Of a stretch of 23,090 nt of DNA, positions 13,393 through 21,384 are shown piece after piece. The stretch's first letter is position 1, and each line of letters begins with the position of its first letter. The stretch comes from a virus: the IMG/VR virus record IMGVR_UViG_3300037010_000522, positions 1 to 23,090 of that record. One strand, 5' to 3'. A program made the position numbers and the translations under genes. Under the pieces are notes generated by a model. It ran no database searches, was not told the DNA's origin, and worked only from the letters and a program-made list of their open reading frames with translations.

Positions 13393-13824
13393 ATGGCCAA
13401 AACGAAAACACTTGTTCCCGAGTTAGAAGTTCCTGAGCCAACCGAGTTCCAAGTTCCCGAAAGCCTCGCAGCTTGCGCCGACCTGCTTTACTCTATCCGT
13501 GAAATGCGGCTGGGTATTGAAAAGCAGGTTGATGAGCTGAAGCAGCGCGAGACACAGCTTCGGGACCACCTGATCAACACGCTGCCCAAGGGCGAAGCTT
13601 CCGGGATCGCGGGGCGCATTGCGCGTGTCGCCATCGTCGTAAAGGAAGAGCCCCAGGTGCAGGACTGGGATGCCTTCTACGGATACATCAAAGAGCATGA
13701 TGCCTTTGATCTGCTGCAGAGGCGTATGTCGGCCCCCGCAGTCAAGGCGCGTTGGCAGGAAGAAGAGACCGTGGCAGGGGTGGGCGTCTTCAACAACGTC
13801 ACCATTTCTCTGCGGAAGGTGTAA
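13393..13824 (+). CDS. Conserved phage coiled-coil protein
   Basis: A 143-residue protein. A coiled coil at about residues 35-72 (LYSIREMRLGIEKQVDELKQ...) is followed by a compact domain with 'DWDAFYGYI...AFDLLQRRMSAPAVKARW' and a C-terminal VTISLRKV strand. I recall similar coiled-coil proteins near ligase or ssDNA-binding genes in other phages, usually unannotated. A DNA-binding or Gam-like protective role is only a guess. GGAGG at 13383-13387 sets ATG 13393; the upstream ATG at 13327 coincides with the promoter. Confidence 0.75.
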   Translation: MAKTKTLVPELEVPEPTEFQVPESLAACADLLYSIREMRLGIEKQVDELKQRETQLRDHLINTLPKGEASGIAGRIARVAIVVKEEPQVQDWDAFYGYIKEHDAFDLLQRRMSAPAVKARWQEEETVAGVGVFNNVTISLRKV

Positions 13825-13883
13825 GAACATGATAGATCCCCGAAGTTTCGGTCGTGTTGACGGGGAATAGACCCCACAATTCT

Positions 13884-13983
13884 GGGCTGATGGCGAAACG
13901 GCAAACGCGGTGTGATCACACTGGCTGCAAAGGGCATGACGTCTGCCCTAGCTTTGAAGGTTCAAATCCTTCTCAGCCCACCA
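13884..13983 (+). tRNA. tRNA-like element, isotype unresolved
   Basis: A 100-base element with most tRNA hallmarks: a 7-bp acceptor stem (GGGCTGA 13884-13890 with TCAGCCC 13973-13979), discriminator A, encoded CCA (13981-13983), T8, a D arm (GCG/CGC with GG in the loop) like bacterial tRNA-Leu, and a perfect T arm (GAAGG, TTCAAAT, CCTTC at 13956-13972). A long variable-arm-like hairpin lies at 13932-13948. No canonical anticodon arm can be drawn: where it should be lies the palindrome GTGTGATCACAC (13910-13921). It may be a degenerate class II tRNA or a tRNA-like regulatory RNA. Confidence 0.6.
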
Positions 13984-14037
13984 TTTCAACACTGAGTGCA
14001 GGCAGTTCCCTGCACAGTTCACTAGTGGAGCAACACC

Positions 14038-14796
14038 ATGGCAAAGAAAGAAGTGGCCGCGCCTGTCGTAACACAGGTCAACACCTGGGATCAGCAGCTT
14101 GCTGATGCCGCAGCAGAAGTTTCCAGCATGGAGGCTGGAAACAGCAATTTCATCAGCACCCGCAACGGAATTCTGTCCTACAACGGAACTCCGATTCCCG
14201 GTAACAAGCTGAATGTCGTGGTGATCAACCACGCCATGGAGAACCACTATTACACCGAGCGCTTCGATCCGGACAGCCCTGCGAGCCCGGTATGCTTTGC
14301 GTTCGGAACGGACGAGGCTACCATGGCCCCGCACGAGCTTAGTTCGGAGCCGCAGGCCGAGAAGTGTGCAGTCTGCCCGCGAAATCAGTTCGGTTCTGCT
14401 GACACTGGTAAGGGGAAGGCGTGCAAGAATATCCGGCGACTTGGGGTAATCACCGAAGACGACCTGGAAGACGTCAAGGCCGCTGCCCTGGCTGTGATCA
14501 AGGTTCCCGTCACCAGCGTCAAGCCCTGGAAGGCATACGTCCAGAGTTTGAACAACACGCTGCGGCGCCCTCCGTTCTCCGTAGTGACGCAGATCGCGCC
14601 CGTGCCGCATCCGAAGCACCAGTTTGAGCTGACCTTCAAGCTGGATGCTCAGATCACCGACGGGGCCGACCTTCAGGCGATCTTGGACCGGCGCGACGCC
14701 GCCATGGAGGAACTGTGCCGCCCGTATGCGCCCCCCGTGGCGCAGGACGAGGCCGCAGAGCAGCCCCAGAAGCCTCAGGGAAAGCGCAAGTTTTAG
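14038..14796 (+). CDS. Conserved phage four-Cys protein, possible ssDNA-binding role
   Basis: A 252-residue protein with GNGILSYNG-like and beta-rich N-terminal segments and four Cys (86, 110, 113, 129) in the pattern C...C..CP....GKGKAC, probably a zinc site. The C-terminal tail is Pro/Gln/Lys-rich (AEQPQKPQGKRKF). From memory, phage proteins with this CxxCP...GKGKxC pattern occur near replication genes and may bind ssDNA, but I cannot name the family with certainty. The tail lacks the acidic tip typical of SSB. GC-biased codons and a downstream terminator suggest strong expression. ATG 14038 follows GGAG. Confidence 0.7.
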   Translation: MAKKEVAAPVVTQVNTWDQQLADAAAEVSSMEAGNSNFISTRNGILSYNGTPIPGNKLNVVVINHAMENHYYTERFDPDSPASPVCFAFGTDEATMAPHELSSEPQAEKCAVCPRNQFGSADTGKGKACKNIRRLGVITEDDLEDVKAAALAVIKVPVTSVKPWKAYVQSLNNTLRRPPFSVVTQIAPVPHPKHQFELTFKLDAQITDGADLQAILDRRDAAMEELCRPYAPPVAQDEAAEQPQKPQGKRKF

Positions 14797-14809
14797 GGGT
14801 GGCCGCTAC

Positions 14810-14843
14810 AGGCCCGCAGGGGTTCAGGCACCTCTGCGGGCCT
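14810..14843 (+). terminator. Rho-independent-type terminator
   Basis: A 13-bp stem (14810-14822 with 14831-14843, one G-T pair) with an eight-base loop is followed by GCTTT. It starts 14 bases after the four-Cys protein's stop and separates that unit from the polymerase operon. Confidence 0.8.
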
Positions 14844-14863
14844 GCTTTATGGAGGGATAGTCG

Positions 14864-15106
14864 GTGATAAATCCAGACCACCTCGTCGAGGACCGCCAAA
14901 GCATCCACAACTGGTTGATAGTCCTTAGGACATGGCGAACGCTCACAGCTTTCTTGAGTAAGACCACAGACGAGGAAGCCTGCTGGTCTCTTCTTAAGTT
15001 TGAGAAAGAACAGCAGAACCGGCCACTCTTCGTAAAGCGCATCTACGGCAAGGCCTCAATCCTACGGGCTCGCAATGAGCGCGCCAAACTGAAAGGCACC
15101 AAGTGA
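14864..15106 (+). CDS. Hypothetical helical protein
   Basis: An 80-residue, helical, Trp- and Lys-containing protein (MINPDHLVEDRQSIHNWLIV...) with a basic end. GGAGGG at 14851-14856 supports GTG 14864. Its stop overlaps the GTG of the DNA polymerase gene, so it is coupled to it. A polymerase accessory role is possible by position only. Confidence 0.65.
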   Translation: MINPDHLVEDRQSIHNWLIVLRTWRTLTAFLSKTTDEEACWSLLKFEKEQQNRPLFVKRIYGKASILRARNERAKLKGTK

Positions 15107-16962
15107 GTATTCCTAACCCATGGGTCCTTGACTTTGAGACTGAGGCCATTGGGGGCAGGCCCGACTATCCACCTGTTCCTGTGAGCTTCAGCATCCAGAG
15201 CCCAAGAGACGAAGCTCAACGGTTCTACGCATGGGGCCACCCCACGGAGAACAACTGCACCTATGATGAGGCTGTCGCTGTTCTGCATGAGTGCTGGAAT
15301 AGCGGAGAGCCAATTCTGTTCCACAACATGAAGTTTGATATAGACGTCGCGCAGCATCATATGGGGTGCGGAGACATTGAATGGCAGCGCGTTCACGACA
15401 CTATGTTCCTTCTATTCCTGATGTATCCCCATGCTCGGTTTCTGTCGTTGAAGCCAAGCGCGGAGAAACTTCTGAATATGCCCCCTGATGAACAGGAAGC
15501 TGTTCGTGATTGGCTAGTCGCTAACGGGGTGTGCAGCGACACGAAGGGGTGGGGAGCGTTCATCTCCAAGGCACCAGGATCCCTTGTTGGAACTTATGCC
15601 GAGGGCGACGTTATCAGGACCAAACTTCTTTTCGAGCTGCTCTACCCGCAGGTGGTGGAAGCTGGAATGCTTCCAGCCTATGATCGAGAACGTGAGCTCA
15701 TGTTCGTTCTTCTACAGAATGAACGCGAGGGTGTCCGAGTTGATCTGGAACTTCTGAAGAAAGACCTGGACATTTACGAAGCTGCTATGGAAAAAGCAGA
15801 GTCTTGGATCCGAGAGCGCTTGGGTGTTCCTGAACTGAACTTGGACGCTGCGGCGCAAGTAGCCAACGCCCTAGACGCGAGTGGTGTAGTCACCCAGTGG
15901 CATCTCACGAAGACTGGCAAGCGGTCCACCGCCAAAGATAAGATGACCCCCGACATGTTCACAGACGAGCGGGTTAGTCAGGCGCTGGGCTATCGGAGCC
16001 GTCTCTCCACACTACTCGGCACCTTCATGCGAAATTGGCATGATGTTGCCGTGAGGTCAAACGGAATCATCTACACTAACTGGAGTCAGGTTCGCCAGCC
16101 CGGTTCCGGAGACGGAAGCAAGGGGGCACGAACTGGCCGTATGTCAAGCAGCCCTCCGTTCATGAACATTGCCAAAGATCTGGAAGAAAAGAGTGACGGG
16201 TATGTCCACCCTGAGTTCTTGGATGTTCCAGAACTTCCAGCCATTCGCAAATACATTCTTCCTGACCATCCAGGCGATCTCATTCTACACCGAGATTATA
16301 GCCAGCAGGAGCTACGAGTGCTGGCGCATATGGAAGATGGCGCCTTCATGGCCGCGTATATCGCGGACCCATCCATGGATGTTCATGAATATGTCAGGCA
16401 AGAAATCAAGCGCCTGACGGGGGTTGAATACACCCGGTCGCAGGTGAAGCAGGTGAACTTTGGTATCATCTATGGCATGGGCTATGGAGCTTTGGCCAAG
16501 AAACTTGACAGCACAGTAGATGTCGCCAAGGACATCAAAACCGCCCAGCGAAGGGTTCTTCCGGGGGTGGCGGCTTTGGAGCGATCAATTAAGAAAATCG
16601 GCGGTTCCGGGGGTTTCATCACTACCTGGGGCGGTCGGCGCTACTTCGTGGAGGAGCCCAAGATCGTAAAGGGCGCGGCAATGTCGTTTGAGTATAAGCT
16701 GCTCAACTACCTTATTCAAGGTAGCGCAGCGGATATCACAAAGCAGGCGCTGATCAACTACCACAAAATGAAAAAGCACGGCCGATTCCTTATCACGGTT
16801 CATGACGAAATCAACATCTCCGTGCCTAAAGAATACGCCGATGAGGAAATGGAGATTCTCAAGAAAGCCATGAATTCCGTGCCACTTGATGTTCCCCTGC
16901 TATCTGATGGTAAAATCGGACCTAACTGGGGAAATATGAAGAAGTTCGTGGACAAAGAATAG
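15103..16962 (+). CDS. DNA polymerase, family A, with 3'-5' exonuclease
   Basis: A 619-residue replicative polymerase. The N-terminal proofreading domain carries DFETE (Asp10, Glu12), HNMKFDID near residue 75 and YAEGD near residue 190 (exo I-III). The polymerase domain has motif A DYSQQELR (Asp398), motif B R...K...NFGIIYG (Arg445, Lys449, Phe453) and motif C HDE (567-569). Phe at the position equivalent to E. coli Pol I 762 implies good discrimination against dideoxynucleotides. There is no 5'-3' exonuclease domain, as in T7-type enzymes. The start is GTG 15103, overlapping the preceding stop. It would copy the phage genome and, if the modification cassette works as proposed, incorporate a modified dUTP. 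Confidence 0.95.
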   Translation: MSIPNPWVLDFETEAIGGRPDYPPVPVSFSIQSPRDEAQRFYAWGHPTENNCTYDEAVAVLHECWNSGEPILFHNMKFDIDVAQHHMGCGDIEWQRVHDTMFLLFLMYPHARFLSLKPSAEKLLNMPPDEQEAVRDWLVANGVCSDTKGWGAFISKAPGSLVGTYAEGDVIRTKLLFELLYPQVVEAGMLPAYDRERELMFVLLQNEREGVRVDLELLKKDLDIYEAAMEKAESWIRERLGVPELNLDAAAQVANALDASGVVTQWHLTKTGKRSTAKDKMTPDMFTDERVSQALGYRSRLSTLLGTFMRNWHDVAVRSNGIIYTNWSQVRQPGSGDGSKGARTGRMSSSPPFMNIAKDLEEKSDGYVHPEFLDVPELPAIRKYILPDHPGDLILHRDYSQQELRVLAHMEDGAFMAAYIADPSMDVHEYVRQEIKRLTGVEYTRSQVKQVNFGIIYGMGYGALAKKLDSTVDVAKDIKTAQRRVLPGVAALERSIKKIGGSGGFITTWGGRRYFVEEPKIVKGAAMSFEYKLLNYLIQGSAADITKQALINYHKMKKHGRFLITVHDEINISVPKEYADEEMEILKKAMNSVPLDVPLLSDGKIGPNWGNMKKFVDKE

Positions 16963-16996
16963 GGTGTCCGGAAGTAAGTTCAATTGAAAAGGAGAA

Positions 16997-17671
16997 ATGA
17001 TGGCCCGAGGAAAAGTAGAACAGATCACAGCATGGTCGTTCTCTCGCTACAAGGCATACGAGGCCTGCCCCTTCAAAGCAAAGCTGGCTTTCATAGATAA
17101 AATGAAAGAGCCGCCCAACCCGGCCATGGATCGTGGCATCAGAATTCATAGCTTGGCTGAGTCCTTCGTCAACGCCAAGGAAGGCACGCCCTGCCCCCCT
17201 GAGCTGGAACTCTTTGAGGAGGATTTCCTAGAGGCTCGTAAAATGCACCCGGAGGTTGAGTGCGAGTGGGCCTTCACCAATATCTGGGAACCGACAAGCT
17301 GGTTCGGCAAAGATGCGTGGTGCCGGGTCAAGACCGATCTCACCTACACGAATGGTAACGAACTTATCGTCGTGGACCATAAGACCGGAAAGCGCAACGA
17401 GGACCATAAGGAACAGCTTTCGCTATATGCCTTGGCAGGGTTCATCATTAACCCCGACGTTGATGTCGTTAGGGGCGCTCTTTGGTATCTGGATCAAGGA
17501 GCTCCGATCGTTGATCAAGTCTACGAACGGGGCCAGATGGGGGAACTGGCAGATGCGTGGGAAGAAAAGACACGACCCATGCTGAACGACACGATCTTCG
17601 CCCCGAAGCCCGGTAATGCCTGCCGCTGGTGCCACTGGAAGAAGAGTAACGGCGGCCCCTGCAAGTTTTAG
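16997..17671 (+). CDS. Cas4/RecB-like PD-(D/E)XK nuclease
   Basis: A 224-residue nuclease. Visible motifs are His51 (RGIRIHSLAE), Asp114, the core VDHKTG (Asp127, Lys129) and Gln140 (EQLSLYAL), typical of the RecB/Cas4 group. Cys24 together with Cys209, Cys212 and Cys222 matches the split four-Cys 4Fe-4S site of Cas4 and AddB. It probably resects DNA ends for recombination, alongside the VRR-NUC and SNF2 proteins that follow. No CRISPR genes are nearby, so a Cas4 adaptation role is not implied. AAGGAG precedes ATG 16997; ATG 17000 is an alternative. Confidence 0.9.
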   Translation: MMARGKVEQITAWSFSRYKAYEACPFKAKLAFIDKMKEPPNPAMDRGIRIHSLAESFVNAKEGTPCPPELELFEEDFLEARKMHPEVECEWAFTNIWEPTSWFGKDAWCRVKTDLTYTNGNELIVVDHKTGKRNEDHKEQLSLYALAGFIINPDVDVVRGALWYLDQGAPIVDQVYERGQMGELADAWEEKTRPMLNDTIFAPKPGNACRWCHWKKSNGGPCKF

Positions 17672-17680
17672 AGGTGGAAC

Positions 17681-18154
17681 ATGCTGCTACAAAAGATCAA
17701 CGAAGCTCGCAGTTACCCGTGCTGCGAAGTGATGCAGCCCCCCGGCCACTACCGCGTTGATGTCGCAATCACGCCCAAGGTCAAGAACCTGCCCCAACCT
17801 GTGACAATGCACGTCTATAAGTGTCACAAGTGCTACCGTAAGATGCTGACAGACCATGACTTAAGTATCTTAGAAGTGAGTGGCGTCCAGAACCCGACAG
17901 TGGCGTGGGCTAGGAGCCACGGCATCAGAGCCACTAAGCTCCAAGGTCAGGGTAATCGCTCACTTCCTGACTACGAGTTTTGGATCAAAGGCGGAAAGCC
18001 CAAATTGATGGAGTTCAAGCGCCCCGGAGAACTTCCGACCGCGCTCCAGGAAGACACCATCGCGAAGTTTGCCGCTGACGGCTACGTGGTTGAGATACAC
18101 GATGACAAGCACTCCGCCATCGCTTCCCTGCAAAGGTCACTAGATGCTCGTTGA
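17681..18154 (+). CDS. VRR-NUC domain nuclease with Cys-containing N-terminus
   Basis: A 157-residue protein. The C-terminal half is a VRR-NUC domain: WARSHGIRATKL, then GNRSLPDYEFW (Asp97), MEFKRPGE (Glu111, Lys113) and Gln123. Such domains are PD-(D/E)XK nucleases linked to branched DNA. Stand-alone phage versions resolve or cut recombination intermediates. The first 65 residues add Cys14, Cys15 and CHKC (48-51), a possible zinc site not usual in minimal phage VRR-NUC proteins. It overlaps the start of the helicase gene by 11 bases. Confidence 0.88.
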   Translation: MLLQKINEARSYPCCEVMQPPGHYRVDVAITPKVKNLPQPVTMHVYKCHKCYRKMLTDHDLSILEVSGVQNPTVAWARSHGIRATKLQGQGNRSLPDYEFWIKGGKPKLMEFKRPGELPTALQEDTIAKFAADGYVVEIHDDKHSAIASLQRSLDAR

Positions 18155-19619
18155 AACCGCCCGCCCCGCAGTTCCCTGGATTCCTCACAACTATCAGAAG
18201 AACGTGATGAAGTTCATGCTAGAGAACGCGTCGGCGGGGCTGTTGCTAGACCCCGGCCTTGGGAAGACTTCATGCACCTTTGGGACGCTGAAGGTTCTCA
18301 AGGCAAAGAGCATGATGAAATCTGCTTTGGTCATCGCACCACTACGAGTCTGCTACGCAGTATGGCCCCGTGAGGCCGAAAAGTGGAAAGACTTTAATGA
18401 CATGAAGGTGGTGGTGCTACATGGAAAAGACAAAGAAGCCAATCTCTCAGTTAAAGCAGACATCTATGTCATCAATCCGGAAGGGCTGGAATGGCTATTC
18501 TCTAATCCACGCTTTAAGAAATTAGCCCCAGATATTTTGGTGATTGATGAGAGTAGCCGGTTCAAGAATACGCAGGCCAAGAGGTTCAAGGCGCTAAAAC
18601 CTTGGCTGAAGACATTCCGAAGGCGCTACATTCTGACCGGAACACCTGCCCCCAATGGACTACTGGACCTATTTGGGCAGATCTATATCCTAGACCTGGG
18701 AAAGTCCTTTGGCCCCTACATCACAAAGTTCAAGAACGACTTCTTTTATCCTTCTGGGTTTGGGGGGTTCACTTGGCGTCCGAAGAATGATACAGCAGAG
18801 CGCATCAATGAACTGCTCAAGCCGCTGACCATTCGTCTTGAGGATAAGGACTACCTAGAAATTCCGCAGCTTGTGACTAGCCCAGAAACCGACATTATCA
18901 TTGATCTGCCAGATGATGCTCGGAAAATCTATCATGACCTTGAAAAGGAAATGATAGCCAAACTATCCGAGACCGAAGTTCTGACAGCGATGAGCGCGGC
19001 AACCGCAAGTATGAAGTGCAGGCAGCTCGCGAATGGTTGCGTCTACAGACAACTGGAATACGCGCCCGCTATGAAGGAGGATAGGTGGCACTATGTCCAT
19101 GACGAAAAGATTAAGGCGCTTGAAGATTTTGTTAGTGAACTTAATGGGAAACCTCTGCTTGTCGCCTACGAGTTCGTTCATGACATGGAAAGGATTCGTA
19201 AGGCGTTTCCAACTGCGACGTTCGTTGCGGACATCAAGGCATCCAAATTCGCTGATGTTGAGCGTAGATGGAACGCGGGGGAAATTGAAATGCTGGTGGG
19301 GCACCCCGCCTCGATTGGTCACGGGCTCAATCTGCAGGAAAGCGGAAACCACATCCTCTTCTACGGCCCCACCTGGGATTTGGAGCTATACGACCAGTTC
19401 ATTAAGCGCATCCTGCGACAAGGCAACAAAAGTTCCCACGTCTTCGTGTATCATATCCTAGCAAGAAATACCGTAGATTTCGCTGTGATGCGAGCGCTTC
19501 GGGGGAAGGCCAAGGTTCAGAGCAGCCTACTCGAGTCGCTTAAGGACTACGCATCTGAGGTTGAGTTCAATCCAACCGGAAGCGAAGCGGCACGTGCGAT
19601 CATGAAGAATCTAATTTAG
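18144..19619 (+). CDS. SNF2-type superfamily 2 helicase/translocase
   Basis: A 491-residue protein with two RecA-like domains. The motifs are DPGLGKT (motif I, Lys41), IDESS (motif II, 135-138, in place of DEAH), LTGTPAPN (motif III) and QFIKRILRQGN (motif VI). This is the compact phage SNF2-like group. It would translocate on duplex DNA using ATP and may cooperate with the preceding nucleases in recombination or repair. It starts at ATG 18144 inside the VRR-NUC gene, and is followed by a promoter rather than a clear terminator. Confidence 0.93.
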   Translation: MLVETARPAVPWIPHNYQKNVMKFMLENASAGLLLDPGLGKTSCTFGTLKVLKAKSMMKSALVIAPLRVCYAVWPREAEKWKDFNDMKVVVLHGKDKEANLSVKADIYVINPEGLEWLFSNPRFKKLAPDILVIDESSRFKNTQAKRFKALKPWLKTFRRRYILTGTPAPNGLLDLFGQIYILDLGKSFGPYITKFKNDFFYPSGFGGFTWRPKNDTAERINELLKPLTIRLEDKDYLEIPQLVTSPETDIIIDLPDDARKIYHDLEKEMIAKLSETEVLTAMSAATASMKCRQLANGCVYRQLEYAPAMKEDRWHYVHDEKIKALEDFVSELNGKPLLVAYEFVHDMERIRKAFPTATFVADIKASKFADVERRWNAGEIEMLVGHPASIGHGLNLQESGNHILFYGPTWDLELYDQFIKRILRQGNKSSHVFVYHILARNTVDFAVMRALRGKAKVQSSLLESLKDYASEVEFNPTGSEAARAIMKNLI

Positions 19620-19638
19620 CATTTTGTTCCTCACCCCC

Positions 19639-19667
19639 TTGCGCTTGACCGATGGAAGTGCTACCCT
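19639..19667 (+). promoter_or_regulatory. Promoter of the TTGCGC class
   Basis: CCTTGCGC (hexamer 19639-19644), a 17-base spacer and TACCCT (19662-19667), closely resembling the elements at 9305 and 13327. It overlaps the ATG at 19652, so the downstream gene should start at GTG 19700. Confidence 0.5.
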
Positions 19668-19699
19668 TGGTTTGCGCTACTTTTCTGAATAGGTCCCAA

Positions 19700-20356
19700 G
19701 TGACTGAAACCTACCAGCTCCGCTGTGATCTACAACGCCACGTCGTGTTACTTGTCGGAACCAGTGGCGATCAATCCTTTTACATCGCCAAGGAGAAATC
19801 TAAGGTTGATGTTCTTAAGACTCGCCGTGCAGCATTTGACAAGGAATACTGCATGGAGATTACTGAGTATTCATTAGCGGACTTCGCTAACCGAACGCTC
19901 AAATTAAAAGAACTAGGGGTGCAAATCACCCCTCGGGCTGCGGCCCATCTCAACACCCTCTCAAAGGAGCCATTCATGGCCAAGGTCCAGAAGATCCAGG
20001 AACCCGCGTCGGACGCCCAGGTCGATCCGGTCACCCCCGCCGCCAAGCCTGCCAAGGAGCCCAAGGCTCCCAAGGAGCCCAAGGCCCCCAAGCTCAACGA
20101 GGACGGCTCCATCATCGAGCCCACGCCGCGCAACCGCCGCGAGAAGATCGATGGCGACCGCAAGATCAAGGTGATTGGCGCGAACCCCGCGCGGCTCGGG
20201 ACCACGCGCCATGCCATCGTGGAGTTCATTCTCGGAGCTCGGACCGTGGCGGAGGCTCTGGATAACAGCGTGGTTCGCAAGGATGGCACCGAATACAAGA
20301 TCGGTATGCCCGACATCTACTTCGCTCTGGAAAACAATCTGATCGAGCTCATCTAG
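19700..20356 (+). CDS. Composite protein, long product of a nested gene
   Basis: A 218-residue reading frame. Residues 1-92 (VTETYQLRCDLQRHVVLLVG... ITPRAAAHL) form a separate domain of unknown function. Residues 93-218 equal the complete short protein starting at ATG 19976. ATG 19652 lies within the predicted promoter, so GTG 19700 (after AATAGGT) is preferred. Base and codon use change sharply at 19976, from ordinary to strongly GC-biased. There is no stop codon between the halves, so the first domain can be made only as a fusion. This may be a recent gene fusion or a deliberate two-product gene. Confidence 0.65.
   Translation: MTETYQLRCDLQRHVVLLVGTSGDQSFYIAKEKSKVDVLKTRRAAFDKEYCMEITEYSLADFANRTLKLKELGVQITPRAAAHLNTLSKEPFMAKVQKIQEPASDAQVDPVTPAAKPAKEPKAPKEPKAPKLNEDGSIIEPTPRNRREKIDGDRKIKVIGANPARLGTTRHAIVEFILGARTVAEALDNSVVRKDGTEYKIGMPDIYFALENNLIELI
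19976..20356 (+). CDS. Lys/Pro/Ala-rich protein, nested start; paralogue of 5293-5703
   Basis: A 126-residue protein starting at an internal in-frame ATG preceded by AAAGGAGCC, the same ribosome binding site used at 5293. The N-terminus is a flexible Lys/Pro/Glu tail (PAKEPKAPKEPKAPK). Residues about 65-126 form the domain R..I...I..A.TVAEA...Y.I...D..FA..N.LI.L, shared with the 5293 gene. Strong codon bias and the hairpin after its stop suggest an abundant product. A DNA-binding role is possible given the charge, but no family is recognised. Confidence 0.75.
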   Translation: MAKVQKIQEPASDAQVDPVTPAAKPAKEPKAPKEPKAPKLNEDGSIIEPTPRNRREKIDGDRKIKVIGANPARLGTTRHAIVEFILGARTVAEALDNSVVRKDGTEYKIGMPDIYFALENNLIELI

Positions 20357-20372
20357 TCGTCGGTCGCCATAA

Positions 20373-20410
20373 TTCGCCCCGTCTGTGGTTTAGTCCATAG
20401 CCGGGGCGAA
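20373..20410 (+). terminator. Hairpin, probable terminator
   Basis: TTCGCCCCG (20373-20381) pairs with CGGGGCGAA (20402-20410), and an inner CTGTGG/CCATAG extends the stem. It lies 17 bases after the preceding stop and is followed by GTTCTCT. It resembles the hairpin after the paralogue at 5703 in position, but not in sequence. Confidence 0.7.
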
Positions 20411-20427
20411 GTTCTCTGGAGTGTCAA

Positions 20428-21384
20428 ATGAAAACTGTGGTGTTCAGTTTCAATCCTCCTACACCCGACGGCTCGTTGGCAAACGCGCGAACTGCGACTT
20501 TTATTGCTGACACGCTCGATGTCCCACTTATTTGTGATAAGAATATCGCAGATGTTGAGGCTGATGTTCTCATTCTTGTGGCGGGTGTTTTCATGTATTG
20601 TCGTTGTCTGCCCGAAGTCGGCGCCGCTGTAGAAAAAGCCAAGCGCGTCGTCTGGGCACAGAATGACTACACCATCAAGCCCCCGCTTGCGGACGGCATT
20701 GCCGAAAGCCCGTTTAGAAAAGCATTCAGGAACCGTAGGTCTGCTGGTCTGCCCGATGTTGATTTCTGGACCACAATGAAGAAGGCCTCAGAAAAGACGC
20801 CCTTCAGTGCGTGGGTGAACTGGAATCAGATGGCGTATGAAACCCCCATCAGTGACGAAGCTTTTGAGCTGAATCGTGAGCACGCCATTGAATCATTCAT
20901 CTACTACGGGGCCGATAGGCTGGGGCGCCGAGACTACTTTGACTGGTATTTCAATGGACAGAAGGCGCCATTGACTATCAGTTCCTTTAGTAAGTCAATG
21001 TCTCGCTACGAAGATGATGCCGATATCATTCCTGCATTCAAGCGAACTGAGTTCTTTGACCGATTGGGCCAGTATTCCGCCGGGCTATACCTGGAGGACA
21101 AACGCTCGCACGCCGAGTTCACCAGCCCTGCCACGCGGTTCTATGAGATGCTCCGCGTGGGGGTTGCCATGTTCTTTCAGCCCCAGGCGGTTCCCATGCT
21201 GGCGAAGGCTGGGTTCGATGTTGCGCCCTTTGTTGCCACGCCGGGGCAGCTACCAGACGCGCTCAGCAGGGCGCCAGAGGTGGCTCGCCAGCAACGGGCA
21301 CTGTGGGGTGGTAGGCCCTACCTTCAGCACCTAAAGGAACAGCTTTTGCGAGAGCACGCACGCATCCAGGAGGGTGTCAAATGA
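20428..21384 (+). CDS. Possible glycosyltransferase-like enzyme, first gene of modification cassette
   Basis: A 318-residue protein with a Rossmann-like N-terminus (KTVVFSFNPPTPDG ... DVLILVAGVFMY ... RVVWAQND). A C-terminal segment (LGQYSAGLYLEDKRSHAEFT and TRFYEMLRVGVAMFF) resembles the nucleotide-sugar site of GT-B glycosyltransferases, where an acidic residue is followed by 'RfyE.l..Gv'. This assignment rests on pattern only. If correct, it could attach a sugar to a hydroxymethylated base, as known for phages that glycosylate DNA. It is translationally coupled (ATGA) to the next gene, a modification-family protein. GGAG precedes ATG 20428. Confidence 0.55.
   Translation: MKTVVFSFNPPTPDGSLANARTATFIADTLDVPLICDKNIADVEADVLILVAGVFMYCRCLPEVGAAVEKAKRVVWAQNDYTIKPPLADGIAESPFRKAFRNRRSAGLPDVDFWTTMKKASEKTPFSAWVNWNQMAYETPISDEAFELNREHAIESFIYYGADRLGRRDYFDWYFNGQKAPLTISSFSKSMSRYEDDADIIPAFKRTEFFDRLGQYSAGLYLEDKRSHAEFTSPATRFYEMLRVGVAMFFQPQAVPMLAKAGFDVAPFVATPGQLPDALSRAPEVARQQRALWGGRPYLQHLKEQLLREHARIQEGVK

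Noticed and set aside
13829-13870. 13-codon frame before the tRNA-like element
   Set aside because: Too short, and it lies over an inverted repeat (TCCCCG/CGGGGA) with no clear ribosome binding site.
13884-13983. Phage attachment site in a tRNA
   Set aside because: No integrase or duplicated att core is visible in the window.
16997-17671. CRISPR Cas4 adaptation gene
   Set aside because: There is no Cas1, Cas2 or repeat array; phage Cas4-like nucleases commonly serve recombination.
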